The notes: a model not told the origin generated them from the sequence alone. Shown: positions 44,544-53,758, counted from the stretch's first letter. The stretch: DNA of 64,000 bases from Gammaproteobacteria bacterium (GCA_029256015.1 JAQSYQ010000002.1:1-64000), one strand, 5' to 3'. Numbers and translations are program-made.

Positions 44544-44640
44544 CCCTCCTTTTTTTAAGGAGGGAATTTAACGTTGTCACCCTGGCCCTCCTTCATAAAG
44601 GAGGGCACCCCCTTCTAAACCTCCCTTTTATAAAGGGAGG
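44544..44640. repeat. Three stacked palindromes in the fad operon gap
   Basis: CCCTCCTT-ttttt-AAGGAGGG (44544-44564), GCCCTCCTT-cata-AAGGAGGGC (44585-44606) and CCTCCCTTT-tat-AAAGGGAGG (44620-44640) are perfect hairpins of 8, 9 and 9 bp. Outer AAAATCC-type and GGATTTT flanks at 44530 and 44645 are themselves nearly complementary. This is a composite extragenic palindrome, possibly affecting mRNA stability between the FadN-type gene and the thiolase gene. Confidence 0.8.
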
Positions 44641-44652
44641 TAGGGAGGGATT

Positions 44653-47004
44653 TTAATTTCTTAACGGTTTGCCGTTTTCCAACATATATTTAATTCGGTC
44701 TCGGGTTTTAGAGGTTTCAACTAATGAAATAAAATTCTCTCGCTCTAAATGCCACAGCCATTCTTGTGAGACTAGGCTGTTGCTGTCTACTTCGCCTCCA
44801 CACATGACTTCAGCTAGTTTAGTGGAAATCAAATAGTCATGCTCTGAAGCAAAATGACCTTCTTTCATATTCACCAAAAACCATTCAATCGTCGCTCTGC
44901 CTTGTCTTCCCAATACCGGAATGCTGGGGGCTAAAGGAGGGCGATAATTAGATGCTGCCAAGGCCCGGGCTTGCTCTTTAGCGACAAATAAAAGCTCATC
45001 GGGGTTGAACACAATGCAATCGCTTTCTCGCAAATAGCCCATTTTTTTCGCCATTACAGCGCTTTTTGAGACTTCCGCCGTAGCGATATTTTTAAAGTAA
45101 GCTTGCAAGGATTGTTCAGGGTTTTGGGTTTGGCTGGCCCGAAGTGCCATTTCTTTACAGCCGCCAGCGCCTGGAATAATACCTACTCCAACCTCTACTA
45201 ATCCAATATAAGATTCCAAAGCAGCCACGACTTTATCGCAATGAAGTAAAAGCTCACAGCCTCCCCCAAATACGTAGCCTTTGACAGCGGCAACTACGGG
45301 GATTTTGGCATAGCGCACGGCAGCGATGGTTTCCTGAAATTCTTCCAGGGTTTTGTAAAGCACTTCAGCTCCGCCAAAAATAAAGCGCTTACCTAAAGTC
45401 ATTAAATCTGCACCGGCGCTAAAATGTTCACCGTGGCGCTGCCAAATGACCATAGCTTGATAAGAAGCTTCACTAACCTCAATGGCTTTTCTAATGCCTG
45501 CCAATACTTCGGCGTCGATAGTGCACATTTTGGTTTTAAAAGACAGAATAGCGATGCCATCGCCTTGGGTCCAAAGTCTCACCCCCTCGTTTTCAAATAG
45601 GGTTTCGCCTTCGTTAAATCTTTCTTCTAAAACGGCTTGAGGGAAAAGTTGTCTTTGATAGACCGCTAATTGACGTCGACCCTGGTATTGATTGCTTTGA
45701 GGGCTATAAGCGCCTTCTGCTTGATAAACGCCGGAAACTTGTCTTACCCAGGCAGGTAAAGCAGCTTGAGCTAATGTTTTTTTATCGGCAATGGCCTGCT
45801 CAAGCTCTTCTGTTATTTCCTGCCAGCCGGCTAGCTGCCATAGCTCAAACGGGCCTTGTTTCCAACCAAAGCCTAAGCGAATGGCTAAATCTAAATCTCT
45901 AGCGTTATCGGCAATACTTTCTAAGCAATAAGCACTGTAATGAAACAGGTCTCTAAAACAGTGCCAAATAAACTGGGCTTGCGGATGAGATGAAGCCTTT
46001 AATTCAGCGAATTTTTTATGAATATTTTTTTCTTTTAGGATTTCAAGCACGGCTTTATCCGCTTTGCCATCTGCTTTGCGGTAATCCTGTTTTTGGATGT
46101 CCCATACATAAAGACCGTCATCTCGCTTATGATAAATGCCTTTTTTAGTTTTTTGCCCTAGAGCTTTGGCTGAAATAAGATTTTGCACCCATTGCGGCAT
46201 GGTATAGAGCTTGCGCCAGGGGTCAGCAGGTAGATAGGTCAGCATGGTATTCACGACATGGGCCAATACATCCAGCCCGACTAAGTCAGCTGTTCTGAAA
46301 GTAGCGGATTTAGGCCTTCCCAAAGGTTTGCCTGTCAACTGATCGACAATTTCTAAAGGAATATTGAACTGCTCAGCGTAATGAAAAGTCGCCAATACTG
46401 AAAATACACCGATTCTATTGGCAATAAAGTTTGGGGTATCTTTGGCCCGGATTACGGATTTACCTAAAGTGGTGGTTAAAAAAGTTTCGAGCTCATCCAA
46501 AATAGCGGGATTGGTTTTTGAGCTTGCGATTAGCTCCACCAAAGGCATATATCTAGGAGGATTGAAAAAATGTGCTCCACAGAAATGTGCCAATAGTTCT
46601 TTGGGCAAATGATGGGATAATTCTTCTATACTTAGGCCGGAGGTGTTGCTGGCGATAATGGTATGTTTGTTCACATAGCGTGAAATATCTTCGTAAAGAT
46701 CGGCTTTGATCTTAATGTTTTCAGCGACGGCTTCGATAATAATGTCGCATTCCCTTAGGTATTCTAAGTTGTCCGCATAGTTAGCAGGGATAATAGCTTG
46801 AATGCATTCTAGAGCAGCCAAAGGCTGAGGGTCCAAGCTTTTCAACTTAGCCAAAGCTTCATTGATTATTTTATTAGGATTATCTTTGGTCGCTAAATCA
46901 AATAAATAGGTTTTAATACCGGCGTTGGCAAGATGAGCGGCAATCTGAGAACCCATCGTTCCGGCTCCTAAAACAGCGGCGGTTTTAATAAAAAGATTAG
47001 ACAT
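44653..47004 (-). CDS. FadN-type 3-hydroxyacyl-CoA dehydrogenase/enoyl-CoA hydratase
   Basis: A 783-residue bifunctional beta-oxidation enzyme with the domain order of Bacillus FadN, dehydrogenase first. The NAD site is AAVLGAGTMGSQIAAHLANA (about 10-29), followed by HFFNPPRYMPLVELI near 150 and GRPKSATFRTADLVGLDVLA near 228. The hydratase part (about 490-690) has HFSAGADLMTL, GYVFGGGCELLLHCD (oxyanion hole and Glu) and EVGVGIIPGAGGCKE (second Glu). E. coli FadB and FadJ have the opposite order. It overlaps the thioesterase gene upstream by 8 bp and precedes a thiolase. Confidence 0.92.
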   Translation of the reverse strand: MSNLFIKTAAVLGAGTMGSQIAAHLANAGIKTYLFDLATKDNPNKIINEALAKLKSLDPQPLAALECIQAIIPANYADNLEYLRECDIIIEAVAENIKIKADLYEDISRYVNKHTIIASNTSGLSIEELSHHLPKELLAHFCGAHFFNPPRYMPLVELIASSKTNPAILDELETFLTTTLGKSVIRAKDTPNFIANRIGVFSVLATFHYAEQFNIPLEIVDQLTGKPLGRPKSATFRTADLVGLDVLAHVVNTMLTYLPADPWRKLYTMPQWVQNLISAKALGQKTKKGIYHKRDDGLYVWDIQKQDYRKADGKADKAVLEILKEKNIHKKFAELKASSHPQAQFIWHCFRDLFHYSAYCLESIADNARDLDLAIRLGFGWKQGPFELWQLAGWQEITEELEQAIADKKTLAQAALPAWVRQVSGVYQAEGAYSPQSNQYQGRRQLAVYQRQLFPQAVLEERFNEGETLFENEGVRLWTQGDGIAILSFKTKMCTIDAEVLAGIRKAIEVSEASYQAMVIWQRHGEHFSAGADLMTLGKRFIFGGAEVLYKTLEEFQETIAAVRYAKIPVVAAVKGYVFGGGCELLLHCDKVVAALESYIGLVEVGVGIIPGAGGCKEMALRASQTQNPEQSLQAYFKNIATAEVSKSAVMAKKMGYLRESDCIVFNPDELLFVAKEQARALAASNYRPPLAPSIPVLGRQGRATIEWFLVNMKEGHFASEHDYLISTKLAEVMCGGEVDSNSLVSQEWLWHLERENFISLVETSKTRDRIKYMLENGKPLRN

Positions 47005-47416
47005 CTTTGTTCCTCTTTAGAGCAAGCTCTGGATGTTTTACTTTACAGGGCTTGCCGATTTGTGCAATCGCTACATAGACAATTTCTGACATGGCGACTT
47101 TCACCCAGTCTTGGTCCATGGCTTGGCGACGTTTTACATAGACTTCTATTTTGGTGCTAATGGAAGAAGTCCCCACATGCAAGACTTCAGCAAAAAGCTC
47201 GATGTAATCGTTGACCAAAACAGGCTTTAGAAACTGCATGGAATTGACCGCTATGGTAACAATTTCAGTCCCAGCGACGACTCCTGCCACTATCGCTCCA
47301 GCTAAATCCATTTGGCCCATTAGCCATCCGCCAAATATATCCCCTCGAGAGTTGGCATCTTGGGGGCGAGCGATGAGGCGCATAACAGGATTAGAGACAA
47401 TATATTTTTCAGTCAT
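46997..47416 (-). CDS. Hotdog-fold acyl-CoA thioesterase (YciA-like)
   Basis: A 139-residue acyl-CoA thioesterase. DANSRGDIFGGWLMGQMDLA (about 20-39) is the YciA/BACH family motif with the catalytic aspartate, and VTIAVNSMQFLKPVLVNDYI is the central strand. It hydrolyses acyl-CoAs and may release CoA during fatty acid degradation. It is the first gene of the thioesterase-fadN-thiolase set and overlaps fadN by 8 bp. Confidence 0.9.
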   Translation of the reverse strand: MTEKYIVSNPVMRLIARPQDANSRGDIFGGWLMGQMDLAGAIVAGVVAGTEIVTIAVNSMQFLKPVLVNDYIELFAEVLHVGTSSISTKIEVYVKRRQAMDQDWVKVAMSEIVYVAIAQIGKPCKVKHPELALKRNKDV

Positions 47417-47516
47417 TTGCTTACCTCAATTTTCATTAAGCATAGCGGTTTTTGGGGGTTCTTGCTAGCTTGCGAAACTGTTATAGTTATGCAATGAAAT
47501 TTAAGCAGGGGGATCA

Positions 47517-47801
47517 ATGCAAGAACCTAGAATAGCTACTCCAATGGGATTTTTGATAACAAGACTGGAAAACTATATTGCAAACCGTGATAGAGAACCT
47601 GATAAGCCCGTAGTTTTTTTTGGATATCGTTTGGATTACTCTAAACAGCAGAAAATCAATGCGGCTCAGGCTTTACTGGATCATATCAAAACAGGAAATC
47701 CGATCGATAAAAAGCATATTGGCCCTTTAAAAAATGGAGACCTTGGCGAGCATTATAAAAGTTATCAAGATGTAATGGAAAGACGACAGGCAATGCCTTA
47801 A
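47517..47801 (+). CDS. Small effector-like protein
   Basis: A 94-residue protein. The pattern LITRLENYIANRDREPD, then SKQQKINAAQALLDHI, then KKHIGPLKNGDLGEHYKSY resembles a short C-terminal helical module that I recall from several Legionella effectors (K-x-x-K-x-x-A-A-x-x-L-L). Here it forms the whole protein. A strong gggggat Shine-Dalgarno precedes the ATG. The link to effectors is from memory and is not confirmed by search. Confidence 0.6.
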   Translation: MQEPRIATPMGFLITRLENYIANRDREPDKPVVFFGYRLDYSKQQKINAAQALLDHIKTGNPIDKKHIGPLKNGDLGEHYKSYQDVMERRQAMP

Positions 47802-47833
47802 TACGGCCTCAGTAGTCCAATCCAAGCTCCGTC

Positions 47834-50800
47834 TTAATGTGGCTTCACAAACCTTGCCCAGGGTTTAGCGGCTAAGGTTTTGCCATGCAGTTTCGCTAAG
47901 GATTGCAGCATAATCTGAGCGATCTGCAAATTGGTAATCAAGGGAATATGATGGTCAATTGCAAGACGTCTTAAAGTAAACCCGTCAGTTACCGAAGTGC
48001 TGCTAGGATTGCCTTGAGGGATGTTAATAATTAAATCGATTTCATGGTTAATTATTAAAGATTTGGCGTTGGGCTCCAGGCCTTCACTGGCTTTAAATAC
48101 ACAGTTGGCGCTGATTCCGTTTTTCACCAAAAAGTCATGGGTTCCCGAGGTGGTATAAATTTCCCAGCCCAGCTCATCTAGTTTTTTAAGTTGCTCCAAC
48201 AACCTTGGCTTTTTCATATCGCTAATGCTGACAAAAATCTTTTTGCGGCGAACGCTTTGTTCAGTCGATTGCCATGAGCGGTAAAAAGCATCGAGTAGGT
48301 CTTCTCCCAAACAAGCGACTTCTCCTGTGGAAGCCATTTCTACATGAGCGACAGGGTTAGCGCCTTTTAAACGACTATAGGAAAACTGTGGAGCTTTGAC
48401 TCCTACATAGTCCAAATCCAAAGTGTTATACATTTTGGGAGAGTACTTTCCTAACATTACTTCGGTAGCGATCTCGATAAAGTTGTAGCCCGTTACTTTT
48501 GAAACGAAGGGGAAAGATCGGGAAGCCCTTAAATTACATTCAATCACTTTAATGTCGTTATTTTTGGCGATAAATTGGATATTAAAAGGGCCTGTAATGT
48601 TTAAAGCTTTCACGATTTTCTTGGTAATTTTTTTGGTTCGTCTGATGGTTTCCAAATACAAATGCTGAGGAGGCAAAACGATGGTGGCATCGCCTGAGTG
48701 GACTCCTGCATTTTCAATGTGCTCAGAAATAGCATAAATCTCAATATGCCCTTTATCGGCGACTCCATCCATTTCAAGTTCTTTAGCTTCGGTGATAAAT
48801 TGCGAAATTACTACAGGATGGTCGGGCGACACCAAGGTCGCTTGTTCTAAATATTTCTGCATTTCATCATCTGAATAAACCACATTCATCGCCGCGCCTG
48901 ATAATACAAATGAGGGGCGAATCAATACGGGATAGCCCACTTTTTCTGCAAAGGCTTTGGCTTTATCTAAACTGCCTGCAACCGTCCATTGCGGTTGGCT
49001 GATACCAAGCTCATTTAACAATGATGAAAATGTTTCCCGGTTTTCTGCGGTATTAATATTATCAGGAGAAGTTCCCAAAATCGGATAGCCGGCTTTGGCT
49101 AAAGGATTCACAAGATTGTTAGCAATCTGTCCGCCCACTGAAACGATAATGCCTTTTACATTCTCAAAATCGGCAATGTCCTGCACCCTTTCCAAAGTGA
49201 GCTGTTCAAAGTAAAGCCTGTCTGATTCATCGTAGTCTGTGGAGACGGTTTCTGGGTTGGAGTTAATAATAATCGGGCTTTCACCCAATTTTTTCAGGGT
49301 CCTTGAAGTGGTGACCCCTGACCAGTCAAATTCAACCGATGATCCGATGCTGTATGGGCCTGATCCCAATACAATCACAGCGGGATTGTGGGAGGGTTTG
49401 ATATCATTCTCGCTGCCATGATAGGTCATATAGAGATAGTTGGTCTGAGCGTCGAATTCGCCTGCCAAAGTATCGATTTGTTTTACAACAGGACGAATAT
49501 TCCATTGCAGTCTTACAGCACGGATTTCCTGTTCAGATTTATTTTTTAACTTGGCGATGATTCTGTCTGAAAAGCCCGTTTTTTTAGCAAGTCTCATTAA
49601 TTCAGGGCTTAATTCTTCTTGGGCTAATCTTTGCTCAAGTTGGGCAATGGCTTCAATATGATGTAAAAACCAAGGATCAATATGAGAAAGCTTATTGGCT
49701 TCCTGAATGCTGCCGCCTTGTTTAAAAAACTGATACAGAGCAAAAATTCTTCTGTCAGTAGCGTGCTGAATTTCATCCTGCAGGTTTTCAATGGGGAAAG
49801 GGTAGTCTGCAAGCCCTGTCGCGCCAATGTTAAGCATGCCAATGGCTTTTTGCAAAGCTTCGGGGAAAGAGCGGCCCACAGCCATGACCTCGCCCACGCT
49901 TTTCATTTCAGTGCCAATTCTGCGTTCAGCTCCTTTGAATTTGTGGGTATCCCAGCGTGGAATCTTGACCACGATATAGTCCAAGGCAGGCTCGAAATAA
50001 GCACAGGTCTTTTTGGTAACTGAGTTTTTCAAATCATATAACTTGTAGCCCAGCGCCAGCTTTGCTGCAACAAAGGCCAAGGGGTAACCTGTGGCTTTGG
50101 AAGCCAAGGCGCTTGATCTTGAAAGGCGAGGGTTGATTTCAATAACTCGGTATTCTTTGGTTTTGAGATTATAAGCGTACTGAATGTTGCACTCACCGAT
50201 AATCTTAAAGTGATTGGCAACCTTGATCGCGATTTCTCTTAAAAAGTGATACTCGTGGTTATCCAGTGACTGAGAGGGCGAGACCACAATGCTTTCCCCG
50301 GTATGAATTCCCATCGGGTCCAGGTTTTCCATATTGCAAACGGTCAGTACATTGCCGGCAATATCCCTTACAATTTCATACTCAAACTCACTCCATCCAA
50401 TTAAGTTTTCTTCAATCAGAATTTGTGGGGCAACGCTGAGAGTCGCTTGGGCTCTTGTCTTTAGCTCTTCTTCAGATTGAATAATACCGGAACCCAAGCC
50501 CCCCAAAGAAAAGCCTGAGCGCATCATCAAAGGATAGCCCACTTGTTTAGCGGCTTTTAAGGCCTCTTCTACTGTGGTCACTCCAAAGCTTTTTGCAGTT
50601 TTTACCTCGATGGAATCCAGTTCCGCTTTAAACAAAGCCCGGTCTTCTGAGAGGCGAATGGCATGAGTGGAGGTGCCGAGTACTTTTACATTGTGTTTAC
50701 TAAGGATGCCGGACTGCTCTAAAGCAAGGCCTAGATTTAATGCGGTCTGCCCGCCAAAACTTAGCATAATGGCATCGGGCTGTTCTTTTTCAATAATCTG

Positions 50801-51028
50801 CGAAACGGTTTCAAGGTTGAGCGGCTGCAAATAGACTTCATCAGCCATATCGGGATCGGTTTGAATAGTGGCGATATTGGGGTTGATCAAGACAACTTTA
50901 ATGCCTTCTTCTTTTAATGCCTTAATCGCTTGAGAGCCTGAATAATCAAATTCTCCTGCCTGGCTGATGCGTAATCCACCTGAGCCTAGCAGTAAAACCT
51001 TTTTCAGCGAATGAGGCTTATGGTCCAT
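47834..51028 (-). CDS. carB: Carbamoyl-phosphate synthase large subunit
   Basis: A 1064-residue synthetase that makes carbamoyl phosphate for arginine and pyrimidines using ammonia from CarA. Two homologous ATP-grasp halves are visible, starting VLLLGSGGLRISQAGEFDYS (about 12-31) and VIVLGSGPYSIGSSVEFDWS (near 555), each with an EINPRLSR or ECNLRASR type signature. The C-terminal 130 residues are the allosteric MGS-like domain. It lies 4 bp downstream of carA, as in most bacteria. Confidence 0.97.
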   Translation of the reverse strand: MDHKPHSLKKVLLLGSGGLRISQAGEFDYSGSQAIKALKEEGIKVVLINPNIATIQTDPDMADEVYLQPLNLETVSQIIEKEQPDAIMLSFGGQTALNLGLALEQSGILSKHNVKVLGTSTHAIRLSEDRALFKAELDSIEVKTAKSFGVTTVEEALKAAKQVGYPLMMRSGFSLGGLGSGIIQSEEELKTRAQATLSVAPQILIEENLIGWSEFEYEIVRDIAGNVLTVCNMENLDPMGIHTGESIVVSPSQSLDNHEYHFLREIAIKVANHFKIIGECNIQYAYNLKTKEYRVIEINPRLSRSSALASKATGYPLAFVAAKLALGYKLYDLKNSVTKKTCAYFEPALDYIVVKIPRWDTHKFKGAERRIGTEMKSVGEVMAVGRSFPEALQKAIGMLNIGATGLADYPFPIENLQDEIQHATDRRIFALYQFFKQGGSIQEANKLSHIDPWFLHHIEAIAQLEQRLAQEELSPELMRLAKKTGFSDRIIAKLKNKSEQEIRAVRLQWNIRPVVKQIDTLAGEFDAQTNYLYMTYHGSENDIKPSHNPAVIVLGSGPYSIGSSVEFDWSGVTTSRTLKKLGESPIIINSNPETVSTDYDESDRLYFEQLTLERVQDIADFENVKGIIVSVGGQIANNLVNPLAKAGYPILGTSPDNINTAENRETFSSLLNELGISQPQWTVAGSLDKAKAFAEKVGYPVLIRPSFVLSGAAMNVVYSDDEMQKYLEQATLVSPDHPVVISQFITEAKELEMDGVADKGHIEIYAISEHIENAGVHSGDATIVLPPQHLYLETIRRTKKITKKIVKALNITGPFNIQFIAKNNDIKVIECNLRASRSFPFVSKVTGYNFIEIATEVMLGKYSPKMYNTLDLDYVGVKAPQFSYSRLKGANPVAHVEMASTGEVACLGEDLLDAFYRSWQSTEQSVRRKKIFVSISDMKKPRLLEQLKKLDELGWEIYTTSGTHDFLVKNGISANCVFKASEGLEPNAKSLIINHEIDLIINIPQGNPSSTSVTDGFTLRRLAIDHHIPLITNLQIAQIMLQSLAKLHGKTLAAKPWARFVKPH

Positions 51029-51032
51029 AAAG

Positions 51033-52097
51033 TTATTGATCCTTAATCATTTTATAAAATTTATCGAATAGCCAATTGGTATCGATAGGCCCAGGCGCGG
51101 CTTCCGGATGGAACTGCACCGAGAAATAAGGTAGAGATTCGTGTTCTATGCCCTGTACGCTATTGTCATTTAAGTTGCGGAAAGTGACTTTCCAGCCTTC
51201 AGGAAGCGTATGCTCGTCGATAGCAAAGCCGTGATTCTGTGAAGTTAAAAAGCAGCGATCGGTTCCTTCTTGTAAGCAAGGCTGATTTTGGGAGCGATGC
51301 CCAAATCGTAGTTTATAAGTCTTGGCACCGATAGCGAGCCCCATTAGCTGCGAGCCTAAACATATTCCAAAAATCGGCTTTTTGAGCTCTAAGGCTTTTC
51401 TTAATACTGAAATGGTTTCCTGGCAGACCATGGGGTCCCCGGGGCCATTGGAAAGAAAGACCCCATCATAAGGCTCATTGGTGTAATCATAGTTATAGGG
51501 GACTCTTTTTAATTTGACTGGCAGTTTTTGCAAATGCCGCCAGATATTTTCCTTCATGCCGCAGTCCACCACGATCACGGTTTTATCGCCAGCTCCCCCC
51601 TCAACGGGTTCTTTAATGGAGACTTCGGCAACCAGATGCTGCTCGTTAATATTGGGAAAGGCTTTGGGCAACTCATCGCCAGTGACAATCGCACCGGCCA
51701 CGCATCCGCGTTCTCTTAATATCTTTGTCAAAGCCCGAGTGTCTACTCCTGCCATCACGGCAACGTTTTGAGCTTTGCAGATATCCAGAATAGAGCTTGT
51801 AGCGTGTTCTCTTGAGTAAAAGTCAACGGCTTCTGAAACAATCATGCCTCTGGCATGCAGTTTATGAGATTCCCATTCGGAAGGTTCCGGCACACCGTAG
51901 TTGCCAATCAATGGGTAGGTAAATGTTAGGATTTGACCGGTATAGGAAGGATCCGACAGGCATTCTACATAGCCTACCATGCCGGTATTAAACACAATTT
52001 CGCCAAAAACAGTGGAAGCTTGCCAGTCAGGAGAATAGCCTTCAAAGACTTCCCCTGTCGATAAAACTAATTTGGAGGGTATCATTTTTTTTGCCAT
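51033..52097 (-). CDS. carA: Carbamoyl-phosphate synthase small subunit
   Basis: A 354-residue glutaminase subunit. The N-terminal domain (1-150) has GYSPDWQASTVFGEIVFNTG. The class I amidotransferase domain has the nucleophile in FGICLGSQLMGLA and the His-Glu pair in FSVQFHPEAAPGP. The usual GHQ after the nucleophile is GSQ here, which replaces a commonly conserved histidine that is not part of the Cys-His-Glu triad. The start has a ggaaagg-type Shine-Dalgarno. It is co-transcribed with carB. Confidence 0.95.
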   Translation of the reverse strand: MAKKMIPSKLVLSTGEVFEGYSPDWQASTVFGEIVFNTGMVGYVECLSDPSYTGQILTFTYPLIGNYGVPEPSEWESHKLHARGMIVSEAVDFYSREHATSSILDICKAQNVAVMAGVDTRALTKILRERGCVAGAIVTGDELPKAFPNINEQHLVAEVSIKEPVEGGAGDKTVIVVDCGMKENIWRHLQKLPVKLKRVPYNYDYTNEPYDGVFLSNGPGDPMVCQETISVLRKALELKKPIFGICLGSQLMGLAIGAKTYKLRFGHRSQNQPCLQEGTDRCFLTSQNHGFAIDEHTLPEGWKVTFRNLNDNSVQGIEHESLPYFSVQFHPEAAPGPIDTNWLFDKFYKMIKDQ

Positions 52098-52246
52098 TCC
52101 TTTCCTCCCTTAAAGCGAAGCTGTGGCAGAATACCAAAGCCTAGACAAATTCTTGGAAGGGTAATAGCTGGATGCTAATCTGTCAACCTGTTATTTGCTG
52201 TTGGGAGCAGTAAGAGTACACGGGATGAAAATTTATAGAGCAAGCC

Positions 52247-52252
52247 TATAAT
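52247..52252 (+). promoter_or_regulatory. -10 element of the first duplicated gene
   Basis: TATAAT lies 33 bp before the GTG start. The same element recurs 447 bp downstream at 52694-52699. No convincing -35 was found. Confidence 0.4.
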
Positions 52253-52284
52253 AAATTTATACTTCTCAATCCGAAGGAGGCTTT

Positions 52285-52698
52285 GTGGAACCAAACCCAA
52301 ATGTTGGAACGGCTACTCCTACTACGGCTTTTTATCAAACTGGCACAGTCCATATTCAATCTGTAGATTGGCTGCCTAATGAAAATACTTTGCAACTGAC
52401 TGTTGAAAATGAATTCGAATGGAATCTGGCTAAACGCTTTTTATTTACTTTGGAAGATATACTGGAATTAGAACATAGTGCTGGCGAAAGCGACATAGCT
52501 TGTTTGTTTGAAATTTGGGAATACAAAGGCCGCCGAGATGTTCTCTACGTTAAGAATAAAGAAAGCCAACAAGGTGGTATTCAACAATGCATTAATCTGT
52601 TATTTGATAATAACCTTATTACAAAAGATAGGTACAAGGCCTTGTTAACTGAAGTTAAAGAGTTGGAAAGTACAAGCCTAGCTAGCATAAGCCTATAA
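52285..52698 (+). CDS. Duplicated orphan protein, copy A
   Basis: A 137-residue protein of unknown function, starting with GTG after a gaaggagg Shine-Dalgarno. The N-terminal half (PNVGTATPTTAFYQTGTVHI, then SVDWLPNENTLQLTVEN) is nearly identical to copy B; the C-terminal half is diverged but alignable (IQQCINLLFDNNLITKDRYKALL). It looks like a compact alpha/beta domain without signal peptide. The stop codon and last residues lie within the DNA that serves as promoter of copy B. Copy A could be regulatory, effector-like or an ordinary cytoplasmic protein. Confidence 0.7.
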   Translation: MEPNPNVGTATPTTAFYQTGTVHIQSVDWLPNENTLQLTVENEFEWNLAKRFLFTLEDILELEHSAGESDIACLFEIWEYKGRRDVLYVKNKESQQGGIQQCINLLFDNNLITKDRYKALLTEVKELESTSLASISL

Positions 52699-52699
52699 T
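52694..52699 (+). promoter_or_regulatory. -10 element of the second duplicated gene
   Basis: TATAAT overlaps the TAA stop codon of copy A, at the duplication junction. Confidence 0.4.
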
Positions 52700-52731
52700 T
52701 AATTTATAATTCTCAATCCGACGGAGGCATT

Positions 52732-53151
52732 GTGGAACCAAACCCAAATCTTGGAACGGCTACTCCTACTACGGCTTTTTATCAAACTGGCACAGTTCAT
52801 ATTCAATCTGTAGATTGGCTGCCTAATGAAAATGCTTTGCAACTGACCGTTGAAAATCAATCCGAATGGAGCATGGCTAAACGTTTTTTATTCGATTTAG
52901 ATTGGTCTATTGCCACATCCTATCAGTATGGCGACGCAGCTAAGCCTTGTTTGTTTGAAATTTTCGAATGTGAAGGTCGTCAAAATGTTTTATATATAAA
53001 AAATAAAGAAGGGCAGCAAGCTGGGATTCAGCAGTGTCTTCATCTACTACTTGATAGTAATCTTATTAAACAGGATAGATATAGGGCCTTAACAACTGAA
53101 ATTAATCAGCCTGATAGTGCAAGCCTAGCTATAAATAAACCCAGGTTTTAA
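52732..53151 (+). CDS. Duplicated orphan protein, copy B
   Basis: A 139-residue paralogue of copy A, starting with GTG after a gacggagg Shine-Dalgarno. It keeps the first 55 residues almost unchanged but differs strongly in the middle, where LEDILELEHSAGESDI of copy A is LDWSIATSYQYGDAAK here, and in the last ten residues. Differences cluster rather than scatter, which suggests diversifying selection or gene conversion of the front part. Function unknown. Confidence 0.7.
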   Translation: MEPNPNLGTATPTTAFYQTGTVHIQSVDWLPNENALQLTVENQSEWSMAKRFLFDLDWSIATSYQYGDAAKPCLFEIFECEGRQNVLYIKNKEGQQAGIQQCLHLLLDSNLIKQDRYRALTTEINQPDSASLAINKPRF

Positions 53152-53167
53152 AATGCAATCTGGCTAA

Positions 53168-53668
53168 TTAGGTCAGAATTTTGTGCTTTTTATAAGGTAT
53201 CAAGCTTAAAGAAATCAATATCAAAAAGTTTATGACTGTCCATTCCGCCAAGCTCAGTCCCAAAAATTTCCAATGTACTTGAGCGCAGTCATCCGTACCT
53301 TGTAAGGCAATTTTTAGAACCTGATCCAATGGAAAGGTTTTAAACAGAATATATAAATTGGGCGCGCAGGTCCCTGTAAAATCGGGGTAAAACTGCAACC
53401 AGGTTTGTCGTAAGCTTAAAGCCAATCCTGTCAGCAAAACCAACATTAAGAGGCTCCGGTAGACAATCGCCCCTTTGCCTTTAGGGTAGTGAGCGGCCCC
53501 AAATAAAAACAACAAGCCTGCAAAGGTTATGGCAATGCGTTGTAAAATACATAAATTGCAAGGGATTTCGCCTTTTGCTAGCTGCAAATATAAGGCGACT
53601 ACTAATGCTGCGATACAAAGTAAAAACCCGATTAAAAAATTCATTCTCAAAGAAAATTTGTGAAGCAT
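53168..53668 (-). CDS. dsbB: Disulfide bond formation protein B
   Basis: A 166-residue inner-membrane quinone-linked oxidase that reoxidises DsbA. It has four predicted helices. The first periplasmic loop carries the redox pair CNLC in GEIPCNLCILQR (about 34-45), and the second loop has the other cysteines in TGTCAPNLY and GTDDCAQVHW (about 100-130). No dsbA gene is nearby. It is convergent with the duplicated gene pair. Confidence 0.93.
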   Translation of the reverse strand: MLHKFSLRMNFLIGFLLCIAALVVALYLQLAKGEIPCNLCILQRIAITFAGLLFLFGAAHYPKGKGAIVYRSLLMLVLLTGLALSLRQTWLQFYPDFTGTCAPNLYILFKTFPLDQVLKIALQGTDDCAQVHWKFLGLSLAEWTVINFLILISLSLIPYKKHKILT

Positions 53669-53758
53669 TTCAATTGGTCCGTTATTAAATTTAGGATATT
53701 GTAGATCAAGTTTAAGTTACAAGATAGAATCAAAAATTATCTTAGCGGAAATCCAGCC

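Larger units (their letters stand above)
52243..53151 (+). repeat. Tandem 447-bp gene duplication
   Basis: The two starts (52285, 52732) and the two TATAAT elements (52247, 52694) are both exactly 447 bp apart, so promoter, leader and gene were duplicated as a unit. Sequence identity is very high in the leader and first 55 codons and lower after that. Confidence 0.85.
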
